Assembly: GCA_031178005.1 (NCBI GenBank)
Contig: JAPSJV010000007.1
Location: 1-64,000, forward strand
Length of the DNA: 64,000 nucleotides
Direction of reading: 5' to 3'
Origin: Pseudarthrobacter sp.
GTDB taxonomy: Bacteria; Actinomycetota; Actinomycetes; Actinomycetales; Micrococcaceae
The notes below the pieces were generated by a model, which worked only from the letters and a program-made list of their open reading frames with translations, made no database searches and was not told the origin of the DNA. The translations under genes were made by a program, and so were the position numbers. How positions within the stretch are numbered: the stretch's first letter is position 1; each line of letters opens with the position of its first letter. Shown one piece after another: positions 28,103-38,904 of the stretch.

Positions 28103-29319
28103 TGGCCGATCTGCTTCCGGAGCACCCGGATTTCCTCTGGCGGAACCCGGAGCCCAAGTCCTCTTATGACGCCGTGATCGTGGGCGGCGGCGGGCACGGC
28201 CTGGCCACCGCGTACTTCCTGGCCAAGAACCACGGAATGACCAACATCGCGGTCCTGGAAAAGGGCTGGCTGGCCGGTGGCAACATGGCCAGGAACACCA
28301 CCATCATCCGTTCCAACTACCTTTGGGACGAGAGCGCGGCCATTTACGAGCACGCACTCAAGCTCTGGGAGATCCTGCCTGAGGAGCTCGAGTACGACTT
28401 CCTGTTCAGCCAGCGCGGCGTGATGAACCTGGCCCACACCCTGGGTGACGTCCGCGAGAGCATGCGACGCGTGGGCGCCAACAAACTCAACGGCGTGGAT
28501 GCGGAGTGGCTTGACCCCAAGCAGGTCAAGGAACTTTGCCCCATCCTGAACATCAACGACAACATCCGCTACCCGGTGATGGGCGCCACCTACCAGCCGC
28601 GCGCCGGCATCGCCAAGCACGACCACGTCGCTTGGGCCTTCGCCCGCAAATGTGACGAGCTGGGCGTGGACATCATCCAGAACTGCGAAGTCACCGGCTT
28701 CGTCAAGGACGGCAACCGCGTAGTGGGCGTCAAGACCAGCCAGGGCACCATCAACACTGAAAAGGTGGGCCTCTGCGCGGCCGGACACAGTTCGGTCCTG
28801 GCCGAGATGGCCGGTTTCAAGCTGCCCATCCAGTCCCATCCGCTCCAGGCGCTGGTCTCGGAGCTTCACGAGCCGGTCCACCCCACAGTGGTGATGTCCA
28901 ACCACGTGCACGTCTACGTGTCGCAGGCCCACAAGGGTGAACTGGTGATGGGTGCGGGCGTGGACTCCTACAACGGTTACGGCCAGCGCGGCTCCTTCCA
29001 CGTGATCGAGCACCAGATGGCAGCCGCCGTCGAGCTCTTCCCGATCTTTGCCCGGGCACATGTGCTCCGCACCTGGGGCGGCATTGTGGACACGACCCTG
29101 GATGCCTCACCGATTGTGGGCACCACTCCGGTGGACAACATGTTTGTGAACTGCGGCTGGGGAACCGGCGGGTTCAAGGGAACTCCCGCTGCCGGGCTGA
29201 CCTTCGCGCACACAATTGCCACCGGAGCCCCGCACAAGCTCAATGCGCCCTTCTCGCTGGAACGCTTCGAGACCGGCGCCCTGATCGACGAACACGGCGC
29301 CGCCGCCGTGGCCCACTAG
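28102..29319 (+). CDS. soxB: Sarcosine oxidase beta subunit
   Basis: Amine-oxidising flavoprotein subunit of the heterotetrameric sarcosine oxidase. The 405-residue product carries the FAD-binding motif [20 protein letters not shown] near residue 24. His173 in the segment [12 protein letters not shown] is at the same position as the covalent-FMN histidine of characterised SoxB. The segments [20 protein letters not shown] and [17 protein letters not shown] are typical of the family. Coupled to glyA by a 1-base overlap. Order soxB-soxD-soxA-soxG is the standard one. Confidence 0.97.
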   Translation: MADLLPEHPDFLWRNPEPKSSYDAVIVGGGGHGLATAYFLAKNHGMTNIAVLEKGWLAGGNMARNTTIIRSNYLWDESAAIYEHALKLWEILPEELEYDFLFSQRGVMNLAHTLGDVRESMRRVGANKLNGVDAEWLDPKQVKELCPILNINDNIRYPVMGATYQPRAGIAKHDHVAWAFARKCDELGVDIIQNCEVTGFVKDGNRVVGVKTSQGTINTEKVGLCAAGHSSVLAEMAGFKLPIQSHPLQALVSELHEPVHPTVVMSNHVHVYVSQAHKGELVMGAGVDSYNGYGQRGSFHVIEHQMAAAVELFPIFARAHVLRTWGGIVDTTLDASPIVGTTPVDNMFVNCGWGTGGFKGTPAAGLTFAHTIATGAPHKLNAPFSLERFETGALIDEHGAAAVAH

Positions 29320-29347
29320 CCGCCGGCGCTATAGAAAGGCAACGCAC

Positions 29348-29689
29348 ATGCTGCTCATCTCCTGCCCCAACTGCGGCTCGCGCGACGAGACCGAGTTCCA
29401 CTACGGCGGCCAGGCCCACGTGCCGTACCCGGAAAATCCCAATGAACTGAACGACGTCGAGTGGTCCCGGTACCTGTTCTACCGTGAGAACACCAAGGGT
29501 GCTTTCGCCGAACGCTGGCTTCACAGCACCGGCTGCCGGCAGTGGTTCAACATGCTCCGCGACACGGTCACCTATGACATCCAGGCCATCTACCCGATGG
29601 GTACACCCCGCCCGGACAGCCCGGCCGCGACCTCAAGCAACCCAGGCACCAAGCCCGGCACCACCGCCCCGGAAGGAGCAACCAAGTGA
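29348..29689 (+). CDS. soxD: Sarcosine oxidase delta subunit
   Basis: Small zinc-binding subunit of sarcosine oxidase, 113 residues. The four zinc ligands fall at the canonical positions: Cys6 and Cys9 in [13 protein letters not shown], and His59 and Cys63 in [13 protein letters not shown]. The Pro/Ala/Thr-rich tail after residue 85 is longer than the structured domain needs. The stop overlaps the soxA GTG start by four bases. Confidence 0.96.
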   Translation: MLLISCPNCGSRDETEFHYGGQAHVPYPENPNELNDVEWSRYLFYRENTKGAFAERWLHSTGCRQWFNMLRDTVTYDIQAIYPMGTPRPDSPAATSSNPGTKPGTTAPEGATK

Positions 29690-32652
29690 CGTCCCAGAAC
29701 GCCCGCCTCGCCGCCGGCGGCCGCATTGACCGCACCATCTCCTGGCGTTTCACCGTGGACGGTGAAGAATTCACGGGCCACCCCGGCGACACCCTGGCAT
29801 CCGCCCTGCTGGCCAACGGCCGCATCGCCGTGGGCAACTCGCTGTACGAGGACCGCCCCCGCGGCATTATGTCCGCCGGCGTGGAGGAAGCCAACGCGCT
29901 GGTCCGCATTGAACCCCGCTTCCCCGGCCACGTCGCCGAGTCCATGCTTCCTGCCACCACCGTCACCCTGGTGGACGGGCTCAAAGCAGAGCTGCTCAAC
30001 GGACTGGGCCGCTTGGATCCGGACGAGGACCGGGCCGAGTACGACAAGAAGTACGTCCACACCGACGTCCTGGTGGTTGGTGGCGGGCCGGCAGGCCTGG
30101 CCGCTGCCCGCGAAGCCGCCCGGACCGGCGCCCGTGTCATGCTGCTGGACGACCAGCCGGAACTGGGCGGATCGCTCCTTTCGGCGTCAACCGCTCCCGG
30201 GCTGGCCGAAACCATCGAGGGCAAGCCCGCCCTGGAGTGGGTAGCAGATGTGGAAGCCGAGCTGGTCTCCGGTGCCGAGTCCACCGTCCTGAACCGCACC
30301 ACCGCGTTCGGCGCCTACGATGCCAACTACGTGATCGCCGTCCAGAACCGCACGGACCACCTCTCCTCGCCCGCCGCCTCGGGAGTCTCCCGCCAGCGAA
30401 TTTGGCACATCCGCGCCAACCAGGTGGTCCTGGCACCGGGCGCGCACGAACGCCCGCTGGTGTTTGAGAACAACGACCGCCCCGGCATCATGCTCGCCTC
30501 CGCTGTGCGCAGCTACCTCAACCGCTATGCAGTGGCAGCCGGACAACGCGTTGTCATCAGCACCACCAACGACAGCGCGTACACTGTGGCCGCTGACCTG
30601 CAGGCCGCTGGAATCACGGTCGCGGCCATTGTGGACGCCCGTCCGCAGCTCACCCCGGTGGCGGCTGCCGCCGTCGAAAGCGGAATCCGCGTGCTGATCG
30701 GCAGTGCCGTGGCTGACACCTCCTCTGGAGAAGGCACCGCCGACGGCCGGGTGCAGAGCGTCACCGTCCGCAGCATTAACGACGACGGCGAACTCACCTC
30801 CGGCGTCGAGGATATCGCCTGTGATCTTCTGGCCGTCTCCGGCGGCTGGAGCCCGCTGGTCCATCTGCACTCCCAGCGGCAGGGCAAACTGCGCTGGGAC
30901 GACGAGCTGGCAGCGTTTATCCCCAGCACCGTGGTTCCCAACCAGCAGATTGTCGGCTCGGGTCGCGGCTCCTTCGCCTTGGTTGACTGCCTCACCGAAG
31001 GCATTTCCGCCGGCGCCGCCGCAGCCATCGCAGCAGGGTTTGAGCCGGAAAATCCAGACGCAGTCGTGGTTCCTCTCGTCCTTAGCGAGCCCAAAGCCTC
31101 CGCACCCACCCGCCAGCTGTGGCTGGTTCCGGGCGGAACCGGAACGCCTGACGACTGGCACCACCACTTTGTGGACTTCCAGCGCGACCAGTCAGTGGCG
31201 GACGTGCTGCGGTCCACCGGTGCCGGCATGCGGTCCGTGGAGCACATCAAGCGCTACACCTCGATCAGCACGGCCAACGACCAGGGCAAGACCTCCGGCG
31301 TCAACGCGATCGGCGTTATTGCCGCTGCGCTGCGCCAGGCAGGCGAAGCATCCCGTGGCATCGGCGAGATCGGCACCACGACGTACCGGGCGCCGTTCAC
31401 TCCAGTTGCATTCGCGGCTCTGGCCGGACGCCAGCGCGGCGAGCTTTTCGATCCCGCACGCAAAACCTCCATCCACCCGTGGCACGTGGCAAAGGGCGCC
31501 CTGTTCGAAGACGTCGGACAGTGGAAGCGCCCCTGGTACTACCCGCAGGTCGGGGAGGACATGGACGCTGCCGTGCTGCGTGAATGCGCTGCGGTCCGCG
31601 ATTCTGTCGGATTCATGGACGCCACCACGCTGGGCAAGATCGAGATCCGTGGCAAGGACGCCGGCGAATTCCTCAACCGCATCTACACCAACGCCTTCAA
31701 GAAGCTGGCACCGGGCTCCGCACGCTACGGCGTGATGTGCACGGCCGACGGGATGATCTTCGACGACGGCGTGACCCTGCGCCTTGACGATGACACCTAC
31801 TTCATGACCACTACCACCGGCGGCGCTGCGAAGGTGCTGGACTGGCTGGAGGAATGGCTGCAGACCGAATGGCCGGACCTGGACGTGCACTGCACCTCGG
31901 TGACCGAACAGTGGACCACCATTGCCGTCGTCGGGCCCAAATCCCGTGATGTATTGGCGAAGGTAGCGCCCGACCTGGCCGCGAACGGCGGGCTGGACGC
32001 GGAGGCTTTCCCGTTCATGACCTTCCGCGAGACCACCCTGGCTTCCGGAATCCGGGCCCGGGTTTGCCGGATCTCCTTCTCCGGTGAACTGGCCTACGAG
32101 ATCAATGTGCCGTCCTGGTACGGGCTGAACACGTGGGAGTCCGTGGCCGCAGCAGGGGCTGAATTCAACATCACCCCCTACGGAACCGAGACCATGCACG
32201 TGCTCCGCGCCGAAAAGGGCTACCCGATTGTTGGCCAGGACACCGACGGTACCGTCACCCCCCAGGATGCGGGTATGGACTGGATCGTTTCCAAGGCCAA
32301 GGACTTCATTGGCAAGCGCTCCTACGCCCGTGCGGATGCCCAGCGGGAAGACCGCAAACACCTGGTCAGCGTGCTGCCCGTCGACGGCACCATCAGGTTG
32401 CCGGAAGGTACCCAGCTCGTGGAAAAGGGCCGCTCCACCAATCCCGCCTACGGACCGGTTCGCATGGAGGGATTTGTTACCTCCAGCTACCACAGCGCCG
32501 CCCTGGGCAGGTCCTTTGGCCTGGCCTTGATCGCCAATGGCCGGAACCGCATCGGCGAAACCCTGGTGGCAGCCGCAGGCGACCAGCTGGTGGATGTTGT
32601 TGTCGCTGAAACCGTGCTTTTTGACTCCGAAGGGACCCGCAAAGATGGCTGA
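29686..32652 (+). CDS. soxA: Sarcosine oxidase alpha subunit
   Basis: Largest subunit, 988 residues, with three parts. The N-terminal ferredoxin-like fold without cluster cysteines is at about 10-95 ([20 protein letters not shown]). The NAD/FAD-binding domain is at about 125-480 ([20 protein letters not shown]). The C-terminal GcvT-like THF-binding domain is at about 590-985 ([38 protein letters not shown]). It passes the methyl-derived carbon to THF as 5,10-methylene-THF and channels imine between sites. GTG start overlapping soxD. The stop overlaps soxG by 8 bases. Confidence 0.97.
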   Translation: MTSQNARLAAGGRIDRTISWRFTVDGEEFTGHPGDTLASALLANGRIAVGNSLYEDRPRGIMSAGVEEANALVRIEPRFPGHVAESMLPATTVTLVDGLKAELLNGLGRLDPDEDRAEYDKKYVHTDVLVVGGGPAGLAAAREAARTGARVMLLDDQPELGGSLLSASTAPGLAETIEGKPALEWVADVEAELVSGAESTVLNRTTAFGAYDANYVIAVQNRTDHLSSPAASGVSRQRIWHIRANQVVLAPGAHERPLVFENNDRPGIMLASAVRSYLNRYAVAAGQRVVISTTNDSAYTVAADLQAAGITVAAIVDARPQLTPVAAAAVESGIRVLIGSAVADTSSGEGTADGRVQSVTVRSINDDGELTSGVEDIACDLLAVSGGWSPLVHLHSQRQGKLRWDDELAAFIPSTVVPNQQIVGSGRGSFALVDCLTEGISAGAAAAIAAGFEPENPDAVVVPLVLSEPKASAPTRQLWLVPGGTGTPDDWHHHFVDFQRDQSVADVLRSTGAGMRSVEHIKRYTSISTANDQGKTSGVNAIGVIAAALRQAGEASRGIGEIGTTTYRAPFTPVAFAALAGRQRGELFDPARKTSIHPWHVAKGALFEDVGQWKRPWYYPQVGEDMDAAVLRECAAVRDSVGFMDATTLGKIEIRGKDAGEFLNRIYTNAFKKLAPGSARYGVMCTADGMIFDDGVTLRLDDDTYFMTTTTGGAAKVLDWLEEWLQTEWPDLDVHCTSVTEQWTTIAVVGPKSRDVLAKVAPDLAANGGLDAEAFPFMTFRETTLASGIRARVCRISFSGELAYEINVPSWYGLNTWESVAAAGAEFNITPYGTETMHVLRAEKGYPIVGQDTDGTVTPQDAGMDWIVSKAKDFIGKRSYARADAQREDRKHLVSVLPVDGTIRLPEGTQLVEKGRSTNPAYGPVRMEGFVTSSYHSAALGRSFGLALIANGRNRIGETLVAAAGDQLVDVVVAETVLFDSEGTRKDG

Positions 32653-33277
32653 AACAGCAGCACCCGCAACTAAAAAGAACCTCTCGCTCCGGACCAGCCC
32701 CGCTGCCTTGCTTCGGGCAGCATTCGAAACCGGCTCCGTCCGCGGAAGCGCGGAACTGAGCGAAACTTCGTTCTTGACCATGGTGGGCGTCCGGGTCAAC
32801 CGGGACAGCGGTGCCGGGCAGCGGATCGCCTCGGTCACGGGCGGCCTGCCGGCAAAATGCGGCGAAGTCGCCGGAGCCGGCGACACCTCCGTGCTGTGGC
32901 TCGGGCCCGAGGAATTCATGGTGGTCGCTCCCGTGGAAGCCCACGAGTCCCTCGGCGGTGACTTGCTGCAGGCCCTCCGTGAAGCCTTGGCCGACGGCGA
33001 AGGCCAGGTGGTGGACCTCTCCGCCAACCGCACCACGTTCGAACTCACAGGGCCGCGCTCCCGAGCCGTTCTGGAGAAAGGCTGCTCGCTGGACCTCCAC
33101 CCACGCGTCCTTAAATCAGGCACGGCGCTTTCCACTGAAATTGGAAACATCCCTGTGGTCTTGTGGAAGATCAGCGACGAGAGCTTCCGGATCTTCCCGC
33201 GGGCCTCATTCGCAGAGTTCCTGGGCCGCTGGCTCCTTGACGCGATGCGGGAATACGCCTCTCCTGAGGTCCCTTAA
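32645..33277 (+). CDS. soxG: Sarcosine oxidase gamma subunit
   Basis: Structural subunit of 210 residues with a partial GcvT-like fold. Typical segments are [20 protein letters not shown] near the N-terminus, [34 protein letters not shown] and [14 protein letters not shown]. The ATG lies inside the end of soxA, and the stop overlaps the sdaA ATG as TAATG. Completes the soxBDAG set. Confidence 0.94.
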   Translation: MAETAAPATKKNLSLRTSPAALLRAAFETGSVRGSAELSETSFLTMVGVRVNRDSGAGQRIASVTGGLPAKCGEVAGAGDTSVLWLGPEEFMVVAPVEAHESLGGDLLQALREALADGEGQVVDLSANRTTFELTGPRSRAVLEKGCSLDLHPRVLKSGTALSTEIGNIPVVLWKISDESFRIFPRASFAEFLGRWLLDAMREYASPEVP

Positions 33278-34650
33278 TGGCACTTAGCGTCCTGGACCTG
33301 TTCTCCGTTGGCATCGGGCCGTCGTCGTCACACACGGTCGGCCCGATGCGGGCAGCAAAGTTGTTCGCCGACGGGCTCAAAAGCGACGGACATCTGAGCT
33401 CCACCAGGCGAGTGCAGGCCGAACTGTTTGGCTCGCTCGGGGCGACCGGCCGGGGCCACGGCTCGGATAAGGCCGTGGTCCTGGGTTTTAAGGGGCTGGA
33501 CCCCGAAACCGTGGATACCTCAACAGCCAATGACCAGGTGGCCGCGGCGGCCCTCGATGCCGAACTGTGGGTTGGCGGGGTCCACCGGGTGGATTTCAAC
33601 TGGGACGAGGACGTGGTGCTGCACCGGCGCAAGTCCCTCCCGGCGCACCCCAATGGCATGACATTCCGCGCACTGGACCACAACGGCTCCGTGCTCAGCG
33701 AACGGAGCTTCTATTCCATTGGGGGCGGCTTCGTGGTCGACGGGGATGCCGACGCCGGCGACCGCGTGGTGGCCGACGCCACCGTGCTGCCCTATCCCTT
33801 CACCACAGCGGATGAGCTTCTGGAGATCTGCAGCCGCGAAGGCATGTCGATCTCGGACGTGATGCTCGCCAATGAACTCACCTGGCACAGCGAAGCGGAA
33901 GTCCGGGAGAAGCTGTTGGGGCTGTGGGCGGTGATGCGTGAATGCGTGGACAACGGCTGCGCCGCGGAAGGAATCCTTCCCGGCGGATTGAATGTCAGGA
34001 GGCGGGCGCCGTCGTTGTTCAAAACCTTGACGGCGGATACGGGAGTGACCGACCCGCTGCGGGCGATGGAATGGGTGAACCTGTTTGCGCTGGCAGTCAA
34101 CGAGGAGAACGCCGCCGGGGGCCGGATTGTTACAGCACCAACCAACGGTGCGGCCGGCATCGTTCCGGCGGTTCTCCATTACTACGTGAAGTTCGTTCCC
34201 GGGGCGAATGACGACGGCGTGGTCCGCTTCCTGCTGACCGCGGCCGCCGTCGGAATCCTGTTCAAAATCAACGCCTCCATTTCGGGAGCCGAAGTAGGCT
34301 GCCAGGGCGAGGTGGGTTCCGCCTGCTCCATGGCCGCAGCCGGCCTCTGTGAAGTGCTCGGCGGCACGCCCGCGCAGGTGGAGAACGCCGCCGAAGTAGG
34401 CATTGAACACAACCTTGGCCTGACCTGTGACCCGGTAGGCGGGCTGGTGCAGATCCCTTGCATCGAGCGCAACGCCATCGCCAGCGTCAAAGCCATCAAC
34501 GCCGCCCGCCTGGCGCTGCACGGCGACGGCAGCCACAAGGTATCGCTGGATAAAGCGATCAAGACCATGAGGGAAACCGGCGCCGACATGAAGAGCAAAT
34601 ATAAGGAGACGTCCCGTGGTGGCCTGGCGGTAAACGTCATCGAATGCTGA
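33277..34650 (+). CDS. sdaA: L-serine ammonia-lyase (iron-sulfur type)
   Basis: Deaminates L-serine to pyruvate and ammonia using a 4Fe-4S cluster. The 457-residue single-chain form has the N-terminal beta domain ([20 protein letters not shown]) and a C-terminal alpha domain. Candidate cluster cysteines are in [18 protein letters not shown] and [20 protein letters not shown]. Last gene of the glyA-sox operon, followed by a terminator. Together with GlyA it turns glycine plus methylene-THF into pyruvate, which makes the operon self-sufficient for carbon assimilation. Confidence 0.96.
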   Translation: MALSVLDLFSVGIGPSSSHTVGPMRAAKLFADGLKSDGHLSSTRRVQAELFGSLGATGRGHGSDKAVVLGFKGLDPETVDTSTANDQVAAAALDAELWVGGVHRVDFNWDEDVVLHRRKSLPAHPNGMTFRALDHNGSVLSERSFYSIGGGFVVDGDADAGDRVVADATVLPYPFTTADELLEICSREGMSISDVMLANELTWHSEAEVREKLLGLWAVMRECVDNGCAAEGILPGGLNVRRRAPSLFKTLTADTGVTDPLRAMEWVNLFALAVNEENAAGGRIVTAPTNGAAGIVPAVLHYYVKFVPGANDDGVVRFLLTAAAVGILFKINASISGAEVGCQGEVGSACSMAAAGLCEVLGGTPAQVENAAEVGIEHNLGLTCDPVGGLVQIPCIERNAIASVKAINAARLALHGDGSHKVSLDKAIKTMRETGADMKSKYKETSRGGLAVNVIEC

Positions 34651-34668
34651 CTCGCTGAAGTACCTAAA

Positions 34669-34697
34669 GCCCCGGGTGTGCAACTTACACCCGGGGC
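34669..34697 (+). terminator. Terminator after sdaA
   Basis: GCCCCGGGTGT (34669-34679) pairs with ACACCCGGGGC (34687-34697), an 11-bp perfect stem with a 7-base loop. Only a short weak T stretch follows. Confidence 0.75.
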
Positions 34698-34754
34698 CAT
34701 TCCCGTTATCCGAATGCCTGGCTTCACAGGCACCCTGTCCCCTTGGAGCAAGAA

Positions 34755-35669
34755 GTGACCCTGAAACGACTCCCGTATGAACATATCGCTGTCGCGGGCA
34801 GCAGCCGTGTTAAGCGCGGTATGGCTGAGATGCTCAAGGGCGGCGTCATTATGGACGTCGTCAACGTCGAGCAGGCCCGCATCGCTGAGGATGCTGGTGC
34901 TGTGGCTGTGATGGCTTTGGAGCGTGTTCCGGCTGATATCCGCGCCCAGGGCGGGGTTTCCCGGATGTCGGATCCGGACATGATCGATAAGATCATCGAT
35001 GCGGTGTCTGTTCCGGTGATGGCCAAGGCGCGGATCGGGCACTTTGTTGAGGCTCAGGTTCTGCAGTCTCTCGGGGTGGATTACATTGATGAGTCCGAGG
35101 TTCTGACTCCGGCTGATTACGTCAACCACATTGATAAGTGGAACTTCACTGTTCCGTTTGTGTGTGGTGCCACCAACCTTGGTGAGGCGTTGCGTCGTAT
35201 CAATGAGGGGGCGGCGATGATCCGTTCCAAGGGTGAGGCCGGCACGGGGGATGTTTCCAACGCCACCGGGCATATGCGGAAGATCCGTGCCGAGATCGCC
35301 AAGCTGGCTGCCTTGCCGGAGGACGAGTTGTATGTTGCTGCGAAGGAACTGCAGGCTCCTTACGAGCTGGTCAAGGAAATCGCTGCGACGGGCAAGCTTC
35401 CGGTGGTGCTGTTTACCGCCGGTGGCATTGCGACTCCGGCTGATGCTGCGATGATGATGCAGCTTGGTGCTGACGGTGTGTTTGTTGGTTCGGGTATCTT
35501 CAAGTCCGGCAACCCCGCCGAGCGCGCGGCCGCCGTCGTCCGAGCAACCGCTTACTACGATGATCCGGATGTTATTGCCAAGGTCTCCCGCGGCCTGGGC
35601 GAGGCCATGGTCGGCATCAACGTCGACGAGATCCCGCAACCGCACCGGCTGGCCGAGCGCGGCTGGTAG
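34755..35669 (+). CDS. pdxS: Pyridoxal 5'-phosphate synthase PdxS subunit
   Basis: Synthase subunit of the glutamine-dependent PLP pathway. The product has 304 residues from GTG 34755, with GGAG six bases upstream; a TTG at 34743 is also in frame. Motifs are [20 protein letters not shown], the Schiff-base lysine in [38 protein letters not shown] and [20 protein letters not shown]. No pdxT glutaminase is adjacent, which is unusual. Codon use is mosaic: about 34880-35490 favours third-position T/G (GCT, GGT, GTT), while both ends favour C like the neighbours. It may supply PLP for GlyA and the aminotransferase. Confidence 0.96.
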   Translation: MTLKRLPYEHIAVAGSSRVKRGMAEMLKGGVIMDVVNVEQARIAEDAGAVAVMALERVPADIRAQGGVSRMSDPDMIDKIIDAVSVPVMAKARIGHFVEAQVLQSLGVDYIDESEVLTPADYVNHIDKWNFTVPFVCGATNLGEALRRINEGAAMIRSKGEAGTGDVSNATGHMRKIRAEIAKLAALPEDELYVAAKELQAPYELVKEIAATGKLPVVLFTAGGIATPADAAMMMQLGADGVFVGSGIFKSGNPAERAAAVVRATAYYDDPDVIAKVSRGLGEAMVGINVDEIPQPHRLAERGW

Positions 35670-35674
35670 AAGCC

Positions 35675-35905
35675 ATGACCTCTCTGGCGATGCGCGAACC
35701 CCGGAACACCAGCGTACGGGGGCTTCGCGACGACTGGTCCCGATTGACGGGTCACACGGTGGAAGTGTGGTTTATGGGTGAGCATGTCACCACCGGTGTG
35801 GTCGAGCAGGCGGCCGACGACGATTCTGTGCTCTGGATCGCGGGAGCGGGAGTTTTTACCCGGAGGCTGTTCGATAAATCGACCGGCTTTAAGGTCTGGG
35901 TGTAA
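35675..35905 (+). CDS. Small hypothetical protein
   Basis: Product of 76 residues, no recognised family. It starts 5 bases after pdxS and is probably translated from the same message. The segment TGHTVEVWFMGEHVTTGVVE, followed by a hydrophobic strand (SVLWIAGAG) and RRLFDKSTGFKVWV at the C-terminus, suggests a small beta-barrel-like fold. The codon pattern looks coding. Function unknown. Confidence 0.6.
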   Translation: MTSLAMREPRNTSVRGLRDDWSRLTGHTVEVWFMGEHVTTGVVEQAADDDSVLWIAGAGVFTRRLFDKSTGFKVWV

Positions 35906-35949
35906 GTTGTCGAAAATCCCCGGGGGATGGAGCGGCGAATTCCCGTTTA

Positions 35950-36017
35950 GGGCATAAGGAAACTTTGGGCATAAGGAAACCCGGAACGCCTGGCGGCGTT
36001 CCGGGTTCCTTATGCCC
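35950..36017. terminator. Long hairpin with duplicated arm, bidirectional terminator
   Basis: GGGCATAAGGAAAC occurs twice in tandem (35950 and 35967). The second copy begins a 24-base arm (35967-35990) that pairs with 35995-36017 across a 4-base loop TGGC, with one bulged base. It lies between convergent genes ending at 35905 and 36029. The extra copy of the 5' arm could form an alternative pairing with the 3' arm. Confidence 0.75.
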
Positions 36018-36028
36018 AGCCGGGAGCG

Positions 36029-37444
36029 CTATGCGTCAATGACCATATCGGAGCGCGCCGTGGAGCAGCAGGGCAGGAACTTGCCCGCATCAATTTCCCG
36101 CGCCCGGATCCCGCCCTGGTGGTTCATTTCGATCTCCCCGGAGAGCTTGACGACCTTACAAGAGCCGCACATGCCTTCCTTGCAGTTCGCTCCGATCCTG
36201 ACGCCCGCACGCTGGGCCGGACCAAGGATGTGTTCGTCGGGGTCGATGCGCACATTAATGCCGGTACGCAGGAAGGACAGGGTAAAGCTTCCCGTTCCGA
36301 CCGTGTCGAAGCTCGACGAGTCAGGGGACTCCACCTCCGGCTCCGGTTCCTGGCTGTCACTGGGCGCTTCGGCGCCGGGGGCCACTGAGTCCACGGTTTC
36401 CAGCGGCATCCCCGTTGCCTCCAGGGTTCCATCGGCGTCGTAGCCGGGCTCGTAGAGGCCGAAGGCTGTGGGCTGGCTTTCGTAGTAGTCCTCGGCAGAA
36501 TCGGCGATCTCTTCGGCGATTTCCTCTGCAATGTCCGCTGCAAATGCGACTTCCGCCTGGTACTCGAGGATCGTTTGACGATCCCCCGCGAAGAACTCCA
36601 TGTAGATGGAGGTGTCATCAACCCCCACCTTTCCGAGGAGCTCGGTGGCGGTGTTCAGGTAGCCCTCCGGGCCGCAGGCATAAACCTGGCGGCCGTTTGC
36701 GTCGGGGGCCACCTCTTCAAGCATGGCCGCTGTCAACCGTCCGGTCAGCCCTTCCCATCCTTCGGGTTTGCTGCGGTCGCCCAGAGCGTAGATGACCTTG
36801 ATGCGCGAGTCGACGGAGGCGATGTAACCCAGTTCTTTATTAAAAGCAAAGCCTCCGGCCGCCGCTCCGTGGTAGAGCACTGTAACGTCAGCCGTTCCGG
36901 GCAGGGAGTGGATCGCCCGCACCATGGACATGATAGGGGTGATGCCTGCGCCGGCAGCAAGAAGGAGGTAGCGGGCCCGTCGGTCGGCGTCGGGCAGGTG
37001 GAAAGCACCTACCGGCCCGAGCATCTCGAGGACAGTACCGGGTTTGACGTTTTCGTGCACCCACGGTGAGACCAGGCCCGCGGAATCGCGTTTGACAGTG
37101 ATTTCAAAGGTCCACGGCTTGGTAGGCGAACTGGACAGCGAGTAGCTGCGGTCTACAGGATCCTGGTCCTCGCCGTTCACAGGGAAGGCAATGTTGACGT
37201 ATTGGCCCGCGCGGAACGCCAGCGGCGCACCGTCGGAGCGACGGAACACGAAGGTCATCATGCCGCCCACCTCGGGCACCACCTCGACACATTCGGCCAT
37301 GAACTCCTGCGGATGCCAGGGACCCAACGCCCGGGCGGCGCTGGCAGGTCCCTCGGTACTGCCCATCACCCTGTTCCACGGCATCTCCAGGCCGCGGATG
37401 CGATGTGGTTCCTGGACTTCCGTCTCAGGGAGGACTTCGATCAT
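36029..37444 (-). CDS. Ferredoxin reductase of Rieske oxygenase (GbcB-like)
   Basis: Electron-transfer partner of the adjacent Rieske oxygenase, 471 residues. Order: FAD domain (about 50-150: FRAGQYVNIAFPVNG, DRSYSLSSSP), NAD domain (about 160-290: YLLLAAGAGITPIMSMVRAI, VYACGPEGYL), then an unusual acidic linker of about 95 residues. The linker runs from about 300 to 395 and is rich in Glu/Asp/Ser, for example AEEIAEEIADSAEDYYES. Last is a C-terminal plant-type 2Fe-2S domain with ANCKEGMCGSCK and a final Cys pair (FLPCC). This domain order is that of glycine betaine monooxygenase reductase GbcB and related proteins. The start overlaps the oxygenase stop as ATGA. Confidence 0.9.
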   Translation of the reverse strand: MIEVLPETEVQEPHRIRGLEMPWNRVMGSTEGPASAARALGPWHPQEFMAECVEVVPEVGGMMTFVFRRSDGAPLAFRAGQYVNIAFPVNGEDQDPVDRSYSLSSSPTKPWTFEITVKRDSAGLVSPWVHENVKPGTVLEMLGPVGAFHLPDADRRARYLLLAAGAGITPIMSMVRAIHSLPGTADVTVLYHGAAAGGFAFNKELGYIASVDSRIKVIYALGDRSKPEGWEGLTGRLTAAMLEEVAPDANGRQVYACGPEGYLNTATELLGKVGVDDTSIYMEFFAGDRQTILEYQAEVAFAADIAEEIAEEIADSAEDYYESQPTAFGLYEPGYDADGTLEATGMPLETVDSVAPGAEAPSDSQEPEPEVESPDSSSFDTVGTGSFTLSFLRTGINVRIDPDEHILGPAQRAGVRIGANCKEGMCGSCKVVKLSGEIEMNHQGGIRAREIDAGKFLPCCSTARSDMVIDA

Positions 37445-38745
37445 GCCAAGTGCTCCTGCACGCGCTGCACGTACCAGTTGATGAATGCCTCTACCTGGTA
37501 CTCACTCTTCATGTATGGGCCGGGCTCGTAAGCGGGGCTGCCTGCGCCCGTCTGGCACAGCTCCACGAACGCCTTGTCCTGCAGATTGGTCTGCTTCCAG
37601 GTGTAGGTGAGCTTCTCCAGGTCGTAGTCGACGCCTTCCTTGGCGTCGTCAGCTACCAGCCAGGTGGTACGTACCAGGGACTGGTGTTCGTTGATGGGGA
37701 AAACGCCGAACGTGATGACGTGGTCTCCCAGGAAGTGGAACCAGCTGTTGGGCTGCAGGTGCATCGAGCACCGGCCAAGACGGAAGTCCCGCAAGTCGCC
37801 GAGCAGCTTCTTGGAGAGCCGGCGCCCGTCGGGTGAGAACGATTCGCCGTCACCGTCAAGGGATTCCCGCGAGATGCGGATTCCGGCTATGCGGGTGTCA
37901 AGCTCCTCGACCACCTCGTAGGGAAGGCCGTAACGGCGGCAACGCTCCTCGAGCGAGGACTGTGCCTCCTTGTTGCGGTTCCAGACTTCCTCAAGGTGGG
38001 CAGGGATGAGACCCTCGGTCAGGCCCCAGGTGGGGAACAGGGAGCAAGCGAGTTCCGGGTGGCCGTCACAGTGGTAGCACTCACGGTTGTTCTCCATGAC
38101 GAGCTTCCAGTTGCCCTCTTCGATGATGTTCTGCTGGTACGCGATCTTGGTCTTCGCCAGATCGTGGGGCGCAAGGTAAGGCTCGAAGATCTTGGCGGTC
38201 TCGTCGAAGTCGGTGGGCGGTTCGTCAGCAATGCAGACAAAGATGAGGCCTGCCACTTCGCGGCCGTGGGCGCGTTTGAGGCCGAAGCAGCTCTTGTCGA
38301 ACTTCGTCTCACCCGGTGCCGAGGCGTGGATCAGGTTGCCTTCGGGGGAGTAGGTCCAGGAGTGGTAACCACAGACCAGGTTTCCGGTCGACCCGGTGGT
38401 TTCGGTCAGCACGCGGGCACCGCGGTGGCGGCACACGTTGTGCAGGACGTTCACGCCGCCGTCGTCGTTGCGCAGCACGATCAGGGAGTAGGGGCCGTAG
38501 TCGACGGTGACGTAGTCCCCTGGCTCGGGCAGTTCAGCGGTGCTGGCTGCGAAGATCCAGTGCTGGCCGAAAATGGCTTCCATGTCGATCTTGAAGATCG
38601 TGGGATCCGTGTAGAACGGTGCGTCGAGGGAGTATCCCGGGCGGCGGAACTCGAACAGTGCGGAGATTTCCGCCAGCTGCTCTGCAGGCAAAGATGAAGC
38701 GAGTTTTCCGCGTGAGTTCAGGGGCACGTTCACAGGGGCAGTCAT
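37441..38745 (-). CDS. Rieske oxygenase alpha subunit, glycine betaine demethylase type (GbcA-like)
   Basis: Oxygenase of 434 residues expected to hydroxylate an N-methyl group of a quaternary amine, releasing formaldehyde. The Rieske centre is CRHRGARVL and CGYHSWTYSPEGNL (ligands Cys-His and Cys-His, residues about 100-125). The mononuclear iron region includes ENNRECYHCDGHPELACSLF. Strong ribosome site GGGAGGAAAT. Co-transcribed with the reductase and divergent from a LysR gene. Near BCCT, dmg and soxBDAG, so glycine betaine to dimethylglycine is the favoured reaction; stachydrine or carnitine demethylation are alternatives in this family. Confidence 0.9.
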   Translation of the reverse strand: MTAPVNVPLNSRGKLASSLPAEQLAEISALFEFRRPGYSLDAPFYTDPTIFKIDMEAIFGQHWIFAASTAELPEPGDYVTVDYGPYSLIVLRNDDGGVNVLHNVCRHRGARVLTETTGSTGNLVCGYHSWTYSPEGNLIHASAPGETKFDKSCFGLKRAHGREVAGLIFVCIADEPPTDFDETAKIFEPYLAPHDLAKTKIAYQQNIIEEGNWKLVMENNRECYHCDGHPELACSLFPTWGLTEGLIPAHLEEVWNRNKEAQSSLEERCRRYGLPYEVVEELDTRIAGIRISRESLDGDGESFSPDGRRLSKKLLGDLRDFRLGRCSMHLQPNSWFHFLGDHVITFGVFPINEHQSLVRTTWLVADDAKEGVDYDLEKLTYTWKQTNLQDKAFVELCQTGAGSPAYEPGPYMKSEYQVEAFINWYVQRVQEHLA

Positions 38746-38904
38746 GTATTTCCTCCCGGGAGGGCAGTTTAAAAGTGGAGATTCCGACGACGACGTAGTC
38801 GGCGGGAAACCGGCGTTGTTGAAAAGCTTGTAAACAAGAGATTAGGGACGATCGATCTGCAACAAAAGCGCAAGATTTTGGATATAACCCTGCATAATAA
38901 ATGC

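Noticed and set aside
31192..33150. Minus-strand open frame of 652 codons opposite soxA/soxG
   Set aside because: Antisense shadow; low-complexity, His/Gly-rich text with no family pattern.
35950..36017. CRISPR-like repeat
   Set aside because: Only two copies of a 14-mer, no spacers; it is an arm of a terminator hairpin.
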